Assembly (NCBI RefSeq): GCF_019933235.1 | Contig: NZ_CP082945.1 | Coordinates: forward strand, 6,671,501-6,735,500 | DNA: 64,000 bases | Origin: Streptomyces angustmyceticus | Lineage (GTDB): Bacteria > Actinomycetota > Actinomycetes > Streptomycetales > Streptomycetaceae | Direction of reading: 5' to 3' | Shown here: piece by piece, positions 17,372 to 29,099 of the stretch | Position numbering within the stretch: position 1 is the stretch's first letter | How the letters are laid out: every line of letters starts with the position of its first letter | Made by a program: the position numbers and the translations under genes | The notes under the pieces: model-generated | Seen by the model: only the letters and a program-made list of their open reading frames with translations | Told to the model about the DNA's origin: nothing | The model's database searches: none

Positions 17372-17385
17372 CGTCCCGTGAGGCG
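17372..17385 (+). promoter_or_regulatory. PyrR-binding loop in the pyrR leader RNA
   Basis: CGTCCCGTGAGGCG matches the PyrR-recognition consensus ARUCCNGNGAGGYU at 12 of 14 positions, including the core UCC-G-GAGG. It lies just before the GGAGGT ribosome site (17391-17396). This suits translational repression of pyrR by UMP-bound PyrR, as shown for mycobacteria, rather than a Bacillus-type attenuator. Confidence 0.6.
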
Positions 17386-17405
17386 GAGAAGGAGGTCCGT
17401 TTCAT

Positions 17406-17996
17406 ATGGACGCAAGCAGTTCCGACACGACGGCTCAGCTCCCCGCCCGGCCGGTGCTCGAAGGCCCGGACATCGCGCGGATGCTCACCCGCATCGCCCA
17501 CGAGATCGTCGAGCGCGCCAAGGGCGCGGACGATGTGGTGCTCCTGGGGATTCCCACCCGCGGCGTGTTCCTCGCCCGACGGCTCGCCGCCAAGCTCGAA
17601 GAGATCACCGGCCGCGCGGTCCCGGTCGGCTCGCTCGACATCACGATGTACCGCGACGACCTGCGCCTGGGCCCGGCCCGTACGCTCGCCCGCACGGACA
17701 TCCCCGCCGAGGGCATCGAGGGCCGCGTCGTCCTCCTCGTCGACGACGTCCTCTTCTCCGGCCGCACCATCCGCGCCGCACTCGACGCGCTGGGCGACAT
17801 CGGCCGGCCGCGCGCCGTGCAGCTCGCGGTCCTCGTCGACCGCGGCCACCGCGAACTGCCGATCCGCGCCGACTACGTGGGCAAGAACCTTCCCACGTCG
17901 CTGCGGGAGACGGTCAAGGTCCAGCTCACCGAGGAGGACGGCCGGGACGCCGTGCTGCTCGGCGTGAAGCACACCGCCCCGGCCGGCGAGCGCTGA
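17406..17996 (+). CDS. pyrR: Bifunctional pyr operon regulator PyrR / uracil phosphoribosyltransferase
   Basis: Binds pyr mRNA in response to uridine nucleotides and can make UMP from uracil and PRPP. The 196-aa protein has the PRPP loop VLLVDDVLFSGRT, the flexible-loop LDITMYRDDL, and a basic face with RGH and REL segments. ATG preceded by GGAGGT. It heads the run pyrR-pyrB-pyrC-carA-carB-pyrD-pyrF, and a matching RNA loop lies immediately upstream. Confidence 0.95.
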   Translation: MDASSSDTTAQLPARPVLEGPDIARMLTRIAHEIVERAKGADDVVLLGIPTRGVFLARRLAAKLEEITGRAVPVGSLDITMYRDDLRLGPARTLARTDIPAEGIEGRVVLLVDDVLFSGRTIRAALDALGDIGRPRAVQLAVLVDRGHRELPIRADYVGKNLPTSLRETVKVQLTEEDGRDAVLLGVKHTAPAGER

Positions 17997-18089
17997 CGCA
18001 TCGCGCGCGGACCCGGTGACCCCGGGCCCGCAGGCATGCCCGCTCGACGGACATTCCCGTACACCTCCATCACTCACGGAGAAAACCGG

Positions 18090-19067
18090 ATGAAGCGTCA
18101 CCTCATCTCGGCCGCCGACCTCACGCGCGACGACGCCGTCCTGATCCTCGACACCGCCGAGGAGATGGCCCGGGTCGCCGACCGGCCGATCAAGAAGCTC
18201 CCCACCCTGCGCGGACGCACCGTCTGCAACCTCTTCTTCGAGGACTCCACCCGGACCCGGATCTCCTTCGAGGCCGCCGAGAAGCGGCTCTCCGCGGACG
18301 TGATCAACTTCGCGGCGAAGGGGTCCAGCGTCTCGAAGGGCGAGTCCCTCAAGGACACCGCCCAGACCCTGGAGGCGATGGGCGTGGACGCCGTCGTCAT
18401 CCGGCACAGCGCCTCCGGCGCCCCCTACCGGCTCGCCACCTCCGGCTGGATCGACGCCCCGGTCATCAACGCCGGTGACGGCACCCACCAGCACCCCACC
18501 CAGGCCCTGCTGGACGCCTTCACCATGCGCCGCCGGCTCATCGGGCCGGACGCCGGGCTCGGCCAGGACCTCGCCGGCCGGCGGATCACCCTGGTCGGCG
18601 ACGTCCTGCACAGCCGGGTCGCGCGCTCCAACGTCGACCTGCTGCACACCCTGGGCGCGGAGGTCACCCTCGTCGCGCCGCCCACCCTGGTGCCGGTCGG
18701 GGTGGAGAACTGGCCGTGCGAGGTCTCCTACGACCTCGACGCGGTGCTCCCCAAGTCCGACGCCGTGATGATGCTGCGGGTGCAGCGCGAGCGGATGAAC
18801 GCCGCCTTCTTCCCGACCGAGCGGGAGTACTCGCGCCGCTACGGCCTGGACGGCGAGCGCATGGCGCGGATGCCCGGGCACGCGCTGGTGATGCACCCCG
18901 GCCCGATGGTCCGCGGCATGGAGATCACCGCAGAGGTCGCCGACTCCGACCGCTGCACGGTCGTCGAGCAGGTGGCCAACGGCGTCTCCATCCGGATGGC
19001 CGTCCTGTACCTGCTCCTGGGCGGCAACGAGCCCGCCCTCACCCACCCCCGTACCGAGGAGAAGTAA
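18090..19067 (+). CDS. pyrB: Aspartate carbamoyltransferase catalytic subunit
   Basis: Forms N-carbamoyl-aspartate from carbamoyl phosphate and aspartate. The 325-aa protein shows the carbamoyl-phosphate motif S53-T-R-T-R57, HPTQALLD, and the aspartate-domain sequence MMLRVQRERM. No regulatory chain gene (pyrI) is present. An upstream in-frame ATG (18036) was rejected because ACGGAGAA precedes the ATG at 18090. pyrC follows after 5 nt. Confidence 0.97.
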   Translation: MKRHLISAADLTRDDAVLILDTAEEMARVADRPIKKLPTLRGRTVCNLFFEDSTRTRISFEAAEKRLSADVINFAAKGSSVSKGESLKDTAQTLEAMGVDAVVIRHSASGAPYRLATSGWIDAPVINAGDGTHQHPTQALLDAFTMRRRLIGPDAGLGQDLAGRRITLVGDVLHSRVARSNVDLLHTLGAEVTLVAPPTLVPVGVENWPCEVSYDLDAVLPKSDAVMMLRVQRERMNAAFFPTEREYSRRYGLDGERMARMPGHALVMHPGPMVRGMEITAEVADSDRCTVVEQVANGVSIRMAVLYLLLGGNEPALTHPRTEEK

Positions 19068-19072
19068 GAACC

Positions 19073-20359
19073 ATGAGCAAGATCCTGATCCGCGGTGCCC
19101 GGGTGCTGGGCGGGGAGCCCCAGGACGTCCTGATCGACGGCGAGTTCATCGAGGCCGTCGGCACCGGGCTGAGCGCCGAGGGCGCCGAGGTCGTCGAGGC
19201 CGACGGGAAGATCCTGCTGCCCGGGCTCGTCGACCTGCACACCCACCTGCGCGAGCCCGGCCGCGAGGACTCCGAGACGGTGCTCACCGGCACCCGCGCC
19301 GCGGCCTCCGGCGGCTACACCGCCGTGTTCGCCATGGCCAACACCTTCCCGGTCGCCGACACCGCCGGCGTCGTCGAGCAGGTCTACCGGCTCGGTAAGG
19401 AGCACGGCTACTGCGACGTGCAGCCCATCGGCGCGGTGACCGTCGGCCTGGAGGGCAAGAAGCTCGCCGAGCTGGGCGCCATGCACGAGTCCGCGGCCGG
19501 CGTCACGGTCTTCTCCGACGACGGCAAGTGCGTCGACGACGCCGTGATCATGCGCCGGGCGCTGGAGTACGTGAAGGCCTTCGGCGGCGTCGTCGCCCAG
19601 CACGCCCAGGAGCCGCGGCTGACCGAGGGCGCCCAGATGAACGAGGGCGTGGTCTCCGCCGAGCTGGGGCTCGGCGGCTGGCCGGCCGTCGCCGAGGAGT
19701 CGATCATCGCCCGCGACGTGCTCCTCGCCGAGCACGTCGGCTCGCGGGTGCACATCTGCCACCTGTCGACCGCCGGGTCCGTGGAGATCGTGCGCTGGGC
19801 CAAGTCCCGCGGCATCGACGTCACCGCCGAGGTCACCCCGCACCACCTCCTGCTGACCGACGAGATGGTGCGCAGCTACAACCCCGTCTACAAGGTCAAC
19901 CCGCCGCTGCGCACCGAGCGCGACGTGCTGGCCCTGCGCGAGGCGCTGGCCGACGGCACCATCGACATCGTCGCCACCGACCACGCCCCGCACCCGCACG
20001 AGGACAAGGACTGCGAGTGGGCCGCCGCCGCCATGGGCATGGTGGGCCTGGAGACCGCGCTCTCCGTCGTCCAGCGGACGATGGTCGACACCGGCCTGCT
20101 GACGTGGGCGGACGTCGCGGACCGGATGTCCTTCGCGCCGGCCCGGATCGGCAGCGCGGCAGGCCACGGCCGTCCCGTCTCGGCCGGTGAGCCCGCCAAC
20201 CTCACGCTGGTCGATTCCGCTTACCGTGGAGAGGTGGACCCCGCGGGCTTCGCCTCCCGCAGCCGCAACACCCCCTACGAGGGCCGTGAGCTGCCGGGGC
20301 GCGTCACCCACACCTTCCTGCGGGGCCGGGCAACGCTCGTCGACGGGAAGCTGGCGTGA
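19073..20359 (+). CDS. pyrC: Dihydroorotase
   Basis: Cyclises carbamoyl-aspartate to dihydroorotate. This is a 428-aa class I amidohydrolase with the metal motif D54-LHTH58-LREPG, later His ligands in QHAQEPR and HICHLSTAGS, and ATDHAPHPHEDK. The last carries the catalytic Asp. Start ATG lies 5 nt after pyrB. The stop overlaps the next gene's GTG. Confidence 0.97.
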   Translation: MSKILIRGARVLGGEPQDVLIDGEFIEAVGTGLSAEGAEVVEADGKILLPGLVDLHTHLREPGREDSETVLTGTRAAASGGYTAVFAMANTFPVADTAGVVEQVYRLGKEHGYCDVQPIGAVTVGLEGKKLAELGAMHESAAGVTVFSDDGKCVDDAVIMRRALEYVKAFGGVVAQHAQEPRLTEGAQMNEGVVSAELGLGGWPAVAEESIIARDVLLAEHVGSRVHICHLSTAGSVEIVRWAKSRGIDVTAEVTPHHLLLTDEMVRSYNPVYKVNPPLRTERDVLALREALADGTIDIVATDHAPHPHEDKDCEWAAAAMGMVGLETALSVVQRTMVDTGLLTWADVADRMSFAPARIGSAAGHGRPVSAGEPANLTLVDSAYRGEVDPAGFASRSRNTPYEGRELPGRVTHTFLRGRATLVDGKLA

Positions 20360-20952
20360 CACCTCCACTGAGCAATCTGGCCGCGGCGCCGCACTCGGCG
20401 CCGGTCACCGACTGGGCCGGGCGGATCGCCTGGGTCGCCGGCCTCCTGGTCTTCGTCGTCTTCGTCTACTGGCTGATGCGCCAGGGCTGGAAGTGGCGCA
20501 GCACGCTCCAGGGCGACCTGCCCGAGCTGCCCACCGCTCCCGCCGACGCGGGCGAGCCGCAGCTGACCCTGTCCGGCCGCTACCACGGTTCCACCACCGC
20601 GGGGCAGTGGCTCGACCGGATCGTGGCCCGCGGCCTGGGGACCCGCAGCCGCGCCGAGCTGACCCTGACCGACCGGGGCCTGGACGTCGTACGGCCGGGC
20701 GCGACGGACTTCTTCGTGCCGGCCGCCGCACTCCGCGGCGCCCGCCTCGACAAGGGCATCGCCGGCAAGGTCCTGACCGAGGGCGGCCTGCTGATCGTCA
20801 CCTGGGAGCACGGCGACCGGCGGATCGACTCCGGCTTCCGCTCCGACCGGGCGGACGAGCACCCGGCCTGGGTCGAGGCCGTCAACCGGCTGAGCACCAC
20901 CGAGCACACCACCAGCACCACCGAGCACACCGAAACGGAAGGCGCACGATGA
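20356..20952 (+). CDS. PH-like domain membrane protein embedded in the pyr operon
   Basis: A 198-aa protein with one membrane helix at about 22-43 (WVAGLLVFVVFVYWLM), then a cytoplasmic beta-rich domain at about 65-180 resembling the PH-like domain proteins that actinobacteria keep between pyrC and carA. The tail carries an 18-bp direct repeat encoding TTEHT-type peptides. The GTG overlaps the pyrC stop and its stop overlaps the carA ATG, so translation is coupled on both sides. Biochemical role unknown; the position suggests a role tied to pyrimidine synthesis or simply hitch-hiking. Confidence 0.75.
   Translation: MTPPLSNLAAAPHSAPVTDWAGRIAWVAGLLVFVVFVYWLMRQGWKWRSTLQGDLPELPTAPADAGEPQLTLSGRYHGSTTAGQWLDRIVARGLGTRSRAELTLTDRGLDVVRPGATDFFVPAAALRGARLDKGIAGKVLTEGGLLIVTWEHGDRRIDSGFRSDRADEHPAWVEAVNRLSTTEHTTSTTEHTETEGAR
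20893..20931 (+). repeat. Two direct 18-bp repeats, period 21
   Basis: AGCACCACCGAGCACACC occurs at 20893-20910 and 20914-20931, separated by ACC. It keeps the reading frame and encodes a duplicated Ser/Thr-Thr-Glu-His-Thr peptide at the C-terminus of the PH-like protein. Confidence 0.9.
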
Positions 20953-22095
20953 CGACCTCCACCAGGGGCACCGCCCACGGCACAAGGGGGCTGCCCGCCG
21001 TACTCGTCCTGGAGGACGGCCGCTCCTTCCGCGGCCGCGCCTACGGCGCCGTGGGGGAGACCTTCGGCGAGGCGGTGTTCTCCACCGGCATGACCGGCTA
21101 CCAGGAGACGCTGACCGACCCCTCCTACCACCGCCAGGTGGTCGTCATGACCGCCCCGCACATCGGCAACACCGGGGTGAACGACGAGGACCCCGAGTCG
21201 CAGCGGATCTGGGTCTCCGGCTACGTCGTCCGCGACCCCGCCCGCATCCCGTCCAACTGGCGCTCGGTGCGCTCGCTCGACGACGAACTGGTCGCCCAGG
21301 GCGTCGTCGGCATCAGCGGCGTCGACACCCGCGCCCTGACCCGCCACCTGCGCGAGCGCGGTGCCATGCGGGTCGGCATCTTCTCCGGCGACGCGCTGCC
21401 CGACGAGGGCACGATGCTGGCCAAGGTCCGCCAGGCCCCCGAGATGCAGGGCGCCGACCTGTCCACGCAGGTCGCCACCAAGGAGTCCTACGTCGTCCCG
21501 GCGATCGGCACCAAGAAGTTCACCGTCGCCGCCATCGACCTGGGCATCAAGGGCATGACCCCGCACCGGATGGCCGAGCGCGGCATCGAGGTGCACGTCC
21601 TGCCGGCCACCGCCACCGTCGAGGACGTCTACGCCGTGAACCCCGACGGCGTGTTCTTCTCCAACGGCCCCGGCGACCCGGCCACCGCCGACCACCCGGT
21701 CTCCGTCATGCGCGGGGTGCTGGAGCGGAAGACGCCGCTGTTCGGCATCTGCTTCGGCAACCAGATCCTGGGCCGCGCGCTCGGCTTCGGCACGTACAAG
21801 CTCAAGTACGGGCACCGCGGCATCAACCAGCCGGTGCAGGACCGCACGACCGGCAAGGTCGAGGTCACCGCGCACAACCACGGCTTCGCCGTCGACGCCC
21901 CGCTCGACAAGGTCTCCGACACCCCCTTCGGCCGCGCCGAGGTCTCCCACGTCTGCCTCAACGACGACGTGGTGGAGGGCCTGCACCTCCTCGACCAGCC
22001 GGCCTTCAGCGTCCAGTACCACCCCGAAGCCGCCGCGGGTCCGCACGACGCCGCGTACCTCTTCGACCGCTTCGTTTCCCTGATGGAGGGCCAGC

Positions 22096-22103
<8 letters not shown>
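20949..22103 (+). CDS. carA: Carbamoyl phosphate synthase small (glutaminase) subunit
   Basis: Hydrolyses glutamine and channels ammonia to CarB. The 384-aa protein has the CPSase_sm_chain domain in the N-terminal half and a class I amidotransferase domain with nucleophile Cys268 (FGICFGNQ) and the His-Glu pair in QYHPEA. ATG overlaps the stop of the PH-like protein gene. Its end overlaps carB by 8 nt. Confidence 0.97.
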
Positions 22104-25407
<3,304 letters not shown>

Positions 25408-25414
25408 CGGCCAG

Positions 25415-25443
25415 GAGGGGGACACCGACGCGGTGTCCCCCTC
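25415..25443 (+). terminator. Strong hairpin between carB and pyrD
   Basis: Perfect 12-bp stem GAGGGGGACACC / GGTGTCCCCCTC with a 5-nt loop, 7 nt after carB. It would reduce read-through into pyrD-pyrF or act as an mRNA processing/stability element. Confidence 0.7.
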
Positions 25444-25485
25444 TTCGTGCCCCCTCGCTCCTCACCCCGGAAGGCCCACCCGACG

Positions 25486-26595
25486 ATGTACCGCCTCTTC
25501 TTCCACCTGATCTTCAAGCGCATGGACCCCGAGCAGGCCCACCACCTGGCCTTCCGCTGGATCCAGCTGGCCGTGCGCGTCCCCGTGCTGCGCACCTTCC
25601 TCGCGGCCGCCCTCGCCCCCCGCTACCGCGAGCTGCGCACCGAGGCGCTGGGGCGCCGGATGCACGGCCCCTTCGGCCTGGCCGCCGGCTTCGACAAGAA
25701 CGCCGTCGCGATCGACGGGATGACCATGCTCGGCTTCGACCACGTCGAGATCGGCACGGTCACCGCCCAGCCGCAGCCCGGCAACCCCAAGAAGCGCCTG
25801 TTCCGGCTGGTGGCGGACCGCGCGCTGATCAACCGCATGGGCTTCAACAACGACGGCTCCGCGTCCGTGGCGGCCCGCCTCGCGGCCCGCCGCGCGGTCT
25901 TCCCGGCCACCGTCGGCGTCAACATCGGCAAGACCAAGGTCGTCCCGGAGGCCGAGGCCACCGCCGACTACGTCACCTCCACCGAGCGGCTCGCCCGGCA
26001 CGCCGACTACCTCGTCGTCAACGTCTCCTCCCCGAACACCCCGGGGCTGCGCAACCTCCAGGCCGTCGACCACCTGCGCCCGCTGCTGACGGCCGTGCGC
26101 GAGGCCGCCGACCGCACGGTCACCGACCGCCGGGTCCCGCTGCTGGTCAAGATCGCCCCCGATCTCGCCGACGCGGACGTCGACGCGGTCGCCGACCTGG
26201 CCGTCGAGCTGGGCCTCGACGGGATCATCGCCACCAACACCACCATCGCCCGCGAGGGCCTCGGCCTGGCCTCCGACCCGGCGCTGACCGCCGAGACCGG
26301 CGGACTGTCCGGCGCGCCCGTCAAGGAGCGCTCCCTGGAGGTGCTGCGCCGCCTCTACGCCCGCGTCGGCGACCGGATCACCCTCATCGGGGTGGGCGGC
26401 ATCGAGAACGCCGAGGACGCCTGGCAGCGCATCCTCGCCGGCGCCACCCTCGTCCAGGGCTACAGCGCCTTCATCTACCAGGGCCCGTTCTGGTGCCGCG
26501 CGATCCACAAGGGCCTCGCCGCCCGCCTGCGCAACAGCCCGTACGCCACCCTCGCCGACGCCGTCGGCGCCGAGCACCAGAAGGTGACCGCATGA
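25486..26595 (+). CDS. pyrD: Dihydroorotate dehydrogenase (quinone), class 2
   Basis: Membrane-associated FMN enzyme oxidising dihydroorotate with quinone. The 369-aa protein has the amphipathic N-terminal helix pair typical of class 2 (YRLFFHLIFKRMDPEQAHHLAF), FMN-binding GLAAGFDKN, and the catalytic-Ser loop NVSSPNTPGLRNLQ. Start ATG chosen as the first Met before the membrane-binding helices. Its stop overlaps pyrF. Confidence 0.97.
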   Translation: MYRLFFHLIFKRMDPEQAHHLAFRWIQLAVRVPVLRTFLAAALAPRYRELRTEALGRRMHGPFGLAAGFDKNAVAIDGMTMLGFDHVEIGTVTAQPQPGNPKKRLFRLVADRALINRMGFNNDGSASVAARLAARRAVFPATVGVNIGKTKVVPEAEATADYVTSTERLARHADYLVVNVSSPNTPGLRNLQAVDHLRPLLTAVREAADRTVTDRRVPLLVKIAPDLADADVDAVADLAVELGLDGIIATNTTIAREGLGLASDPALTAETGGLSGAPVKERSLEVLRRLYARVGDRITLIGVGGIENAEDAWQRILAGATLVQGYSAFIYQGPFWCRAIHKGLAARLRNSPYATLADAVGAEHQKVTA

Positions 26596-27428
26596 CCAGG
26601 GAAGCCTTCGGTGCGCGCCTGCGCCGCGCCATGGACGAGCGCGGCCCGCTCTGCGTCGGCATCGACCCGCACGCCTCGCTGCTGGCCGACTGGGGCCTGA
26701 ACGACGACGTCGCGGGCCTGGCGCGGTTCACCCGGACCGTGGTGGAGGCGCTCGGCGAGACGGTCGCGGTCTTCAAGCCGCAGTCGGCCTTCTTCGAGCG
26801 CTTCGGCTCGCGCGGCCTGGCCGTGCTGGAGACCGCCGTCGAGGAGGCGCGCGAGCGCGGCGCCCTGGTCCTGATGGACGCCAAGCGCGGCGACATCGGC
26901 TCGACCATGGCCGCCTACGCCGAGACGTACCTGCGCCCGGACTCGCCGCTGTTCTCCGACGCGCTGACCGTCTCCCCGTACCTCGGCTACGGCTCGCTGC
27001 GCCCGGCCGTCGACCTGGCCCGCGAGAGCGGCTCCGGGCTCTTCGTCCTGGCCCTCACCTCCAACCCGGAGGGCGCCGAGGTCCAGCGCGCGGTGCGCGA
27101 GGACGGCCGCACGCTCGGCGCGACCATGCTCGGCCACCTCGCCGCCGAGAACGCCGGCGCCGAGCCGCTGGGCTCCTTCGGCGCGGTCGTCGGCGCCACG
27201 CTCGGCGATCTCTCCTCGTTCGACCTGGCGATCAACGGCCCGCTGCTCGCCCCCGGCATCGGTGCCCAGGGCGCCACCCCCGCCGACCTCCCGAAGGTCT
27301 TCGGCGACGCCGTCCGCAACGTCGTGCCGAGCGTCAGCCGGGGGGTGCTGCGGCACGGCCCGGACACCTCCGCGCTGCGCGCCGCAGCGGACCGATTCAC
27401 CGACGAAGTGCGCACCGCGCTCGATTGA
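26592..27428 (+). CDS. pyrF: Orotidine 5'-phosphate decarboxylase (type 2)
   Basis: Final step to UMP. At 278 aa it belongs to the longer type 2 subfamily of actinobacteria and myxobacteria. The catalytic Lys/Asp array is in LMDAKRGDIGSTM, and FKPQSAFFERFG and VTVSPYLG-type motifs are visible. ATG overlaps the pyrD stop. An intrinsic terminator follows at 27461. Confidence 0.96.
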   Translation: MTREAFGARLRRAMDERGPLCVGIDPHASLLADWGLNDDVAGLARFTRTVVEALGETVAVFKPQSAFFERFGSRGLAVLETAVEEARERGALVLMDAKRGDIGSTMAAYAETYLRPDSPLFSDALTVSPYLGYGSLRPAVDLARESGSGLFVLALTSNPEGAEVQRAVREDGRTLGATMLGHLAAENAGAEPLGSFGAVVGATLGDLSSFDLAINGPLLAPGIGAQGATPADLPKVFGDAVRNVVPSVSRGVLRHGPDTSALRAAADRFTDEVRTALD

Positions 27429-27460
27429 GACCCTTCCGACGGGGACTTTGGTCCCGAATT

Positions 27461-27492
27461 GTCCTGGTCAGCAGAGTCTGACCAGGACTTTT
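27461..27492 (+). terminator. Intrinsic terminator of the pyr operon
   Basis: Perfect 11-bp inverted repeat GTCCTGGTCAG / CTGACCAGGAC, 6-nt loop, followed by TTTT. The best canonical terminator in the window. Confidence 0.9.
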
Positions 27493-27504
27493 CGCTTGTT
27501 CTCG

Positions 27505-27533
27505 CTGACTCCGGCGCCCTCTGGCGCTAGTCT
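27505..27533 (+). promoter_or_regulatory. mihF promoter
   Basis: -35 CTGACT (27505-27510), 17-nt spacer, -10 TAGTCT (27528-27533). The predicted leader is about 105 nt. Confidence 0.5.
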
Positions 27534-27643
27534 CCGACGAGAGCACTGCACGTAAGCGCGTTGCTCGTTGCTCCGCAGGTGCGGGGCGACTAGGTTCCAC
27601 ACCGGTCCGTATCCGACAGTTCGACATCCGAGGTGACGTAGGC

Positions 27644-27967
27644 GTGGCTCTTCCGCCCCTTACCCCTGAACAGCGCGCAGCCGCGCTCGAGAAGGCCGCC
27701 GCGGCTCGCCGGGAGCGCGCCGAGGTCAAGAATCGGCTCAAGCACTCCGGTGCTTCCCTCCATGAGGTCATCAAGCAGGGCCAGGAGAACGACGTCATCG
27801 GCAAGATGAAGGTCTCCGCCCTCCTGGAGTCCCTGCCGGGCGTCGGCAAGGTCCGCGCCAAGCAGATCATGGAGCGTCTCGGGATCTCCGAGAGCCGCCG
27901 TGTCCGGGGTCTTGGCTCCAACCAGATCGCGTCGCTGGAGCGCGAGTTCGGCAGCACTGCTTCCTGA
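27644..27967 (+). CDS. mihF: Actinobacterial integration host factor (sIHF/mIHF)
   Basis: Nucleoid-associated protein that binds and bends DNA and affects topology, sporulation and antibiotic production in Streptomyces. The 107-aa protein has an N-terminal helical basic region (QRAAALEKAAAARRERAEVK) and a helix-two-turn-helix DNA-binding core with SLPGVGKVRAKQIMERL and GISESRRVRGLG. GTG start. It has the conserved mihF-gmk-rpoZ-coaBC-metK order. Confidence 0.95.
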   Translation: MALPPLTPEQRAAALEKAAAARRERAEVKNRLKHSGASLHEVIKQGQENDVIGKMKVSALLESLPGVGKVRAKQIMERLGISESRRVRGLGSNQIASLEREFGSTAS

Positions 27968-27993
27968 ATTTTCCGGCATCACCGGGAAGCTGG

Positions 27994-27999
27994 AATAAT
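27994..27999 (+). promoter_or_regulatory. -10 element of a leaderless promoter (gmk)
   Basis: AATAAT, an unusually AT-rich hexamer for this genome, ends 6 nt before the gmk ATG. Confidence 0.5.
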
Positions 28000-28005
28000 C
28001 GCTGC

Positions 28006-28626
28006 ATGAGTTCTGCAGTCCCCGGGGGGACGACCCCCGCGCCCCCGGCCAGACAACCGCGACTGACCGTGCTCTCCGGCCCCTCCGGGGTCGGCAAGAG
28101 CACGGTCGTCGCGCATCTGCGCAAGGTCCACCCCGAGGTCTGGCTCTCGGTTTCGGCCACCACCCGCAAGCCGCGCCCCGGGGAGCGGCACGGCGTCCAG
28201 TACTTCTTCGTCGACGACGGAGAGTTCGACAAGCTCATCGCCAACGGTGAGCTGCTCGAATGGGCCGAATTCGCGGGCAACCGCTACGGCACCCCCCGCA
28301 AGGCGGTGCTGGACCGCCTGGAGTCCGGGGAGCCCGTCCTGCTGGAGATCGACCTGCAGGGCGCCCGCCAGGTCCGCGAGTCCATGGCGGAGGCGAACCT
28401 GGTCTTCCTGGCCCCGCCGAGCTGGGACGAGCTGGTCCGCCGGCTCACCGGCCGGGGCACGGAGGCACCGGAGGTCATCGAGCGCCGGCTGGCCGCCGCC
28501 CGGATCGAACTGGCGGCGGAGAAGGAGTTCGATGTGACGCTTGTCAACACCTCCGTCGAGGACGTCAGCCGTGAGCTGCTAGCCTTGATGCTGAATCGAT
28601 CCGGAGACGAGAACACCAGCGGCTGA
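28006..28626 (+). CDS. gmk: Guanylate kinase
   Basis: Phosphorylates GMP/dGMP with ATP. The 206-aa protein has a short Pro/Gly-rich N-terminal extension, P-loop SGPSGVGKST, GMP-binding SVSATTRKPRPGE and YFFVDDGEF, and the LID region RLTGRGTEAPEVIERRL. No ribosome site precedes the ATG; an AT-rich hexamer 6 nt upstream suggests leaderless mRNA. Confidence 0.96.
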   Translation: MSSAVPGGTTPAPPARQPRLTVLSGPSGVGKSTVVAHLRKVHPEVWLSVSATTRKPRPGERHGVQYFFVDDGEFDKLIANGELLEWAEFAGNRYGTPRKAVLDRLESGEPVLLEIDLQGARQVRESMAEANLVFLAPPSWDELVRRLTGRGTEAPEVIERRLAAARIELAAEKEFDVTLVNTSVEDVSRELLALMLNRSGDENTSG

Positions 28627-28697
28627 CCGCGCAGCTCCCCGGATCGTCGAAGACTTTTGCGTCACACCCCGCTTCATCCCCCTTCGGAAGGTAGAGA

Positions 28698-28970
28698 GTG
28701 TCCTCTTCCATCACCGCACCCGAGGGCATCATCAACCCGCCCATTGATGAGCTTCTCGAGGCCACCGACTCGAAGTACAGCCTGGTGATCTACGCCGCCA
28801 AGCGCGCGCGCCAGATCAACGCCTACTACTCGCAGCTCGGCGAGGGCCTGCTCGAGTACGTCGGCCCGCTCGTGGACACCCACGTCCACGAGAAGCCCCT
28901 GTCGATCGCGCTGCGCGAGATCAACGCGGGCCTGCTGACCTCCGAGGCCATCGAGGGCCCGGCGCAGTAA
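28698..28970 (+). CDS. rpoZ: RNA polymerase omega subunit
   Basis: Assembles with beta-prime and stabilises RNA polymerase. The 90-aa actinobacterial omega shows the conserved INPPIDELLE, SKYSLVIYAAKRARQINAYYSQ and KPLSIALREI segments. The GTG start follows GGAAGGTAGAGA. It lies 71 nt after gmk. Confidence 0.96.
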   Translation: MSSSITAPEGIINPPIDELLEATDSKYSLVIYAAKRARQINAYYSQLGEGLLEYVGPLVDTHVHEKPLSIALREINAGLLTSEAIEGPAQ

Positions 28971-28992
28971 GCAGCGGCACCTTTTTCACCCG

Positions 28993-29045
28993 GGGCCCGG
29001 CGGAGCTCCCCCAGCCAACGCTGGGAGGGGCCCCCAGCCGGGCCC
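28993..29045 (+). terminator. Compound hairpin after rpoZ
   Basis: Outer stem GGGCCCGGC / GCCGGGCCC encloses an inner stem CCCAGC / GCTGGG. The inner block (CTCCCCCAGC...GCTGGGAGG) resembles a palindromic sequence widely dispersed in Streptomyces intergenic regions; only one copy is obvious here. Confidence 0.55.
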
Positions 29046-29099
29046 TTGGTGTGTCATAGGGGCATACGTAGGGAACTAGGCCCGGGGAGCGGCGAAGCG

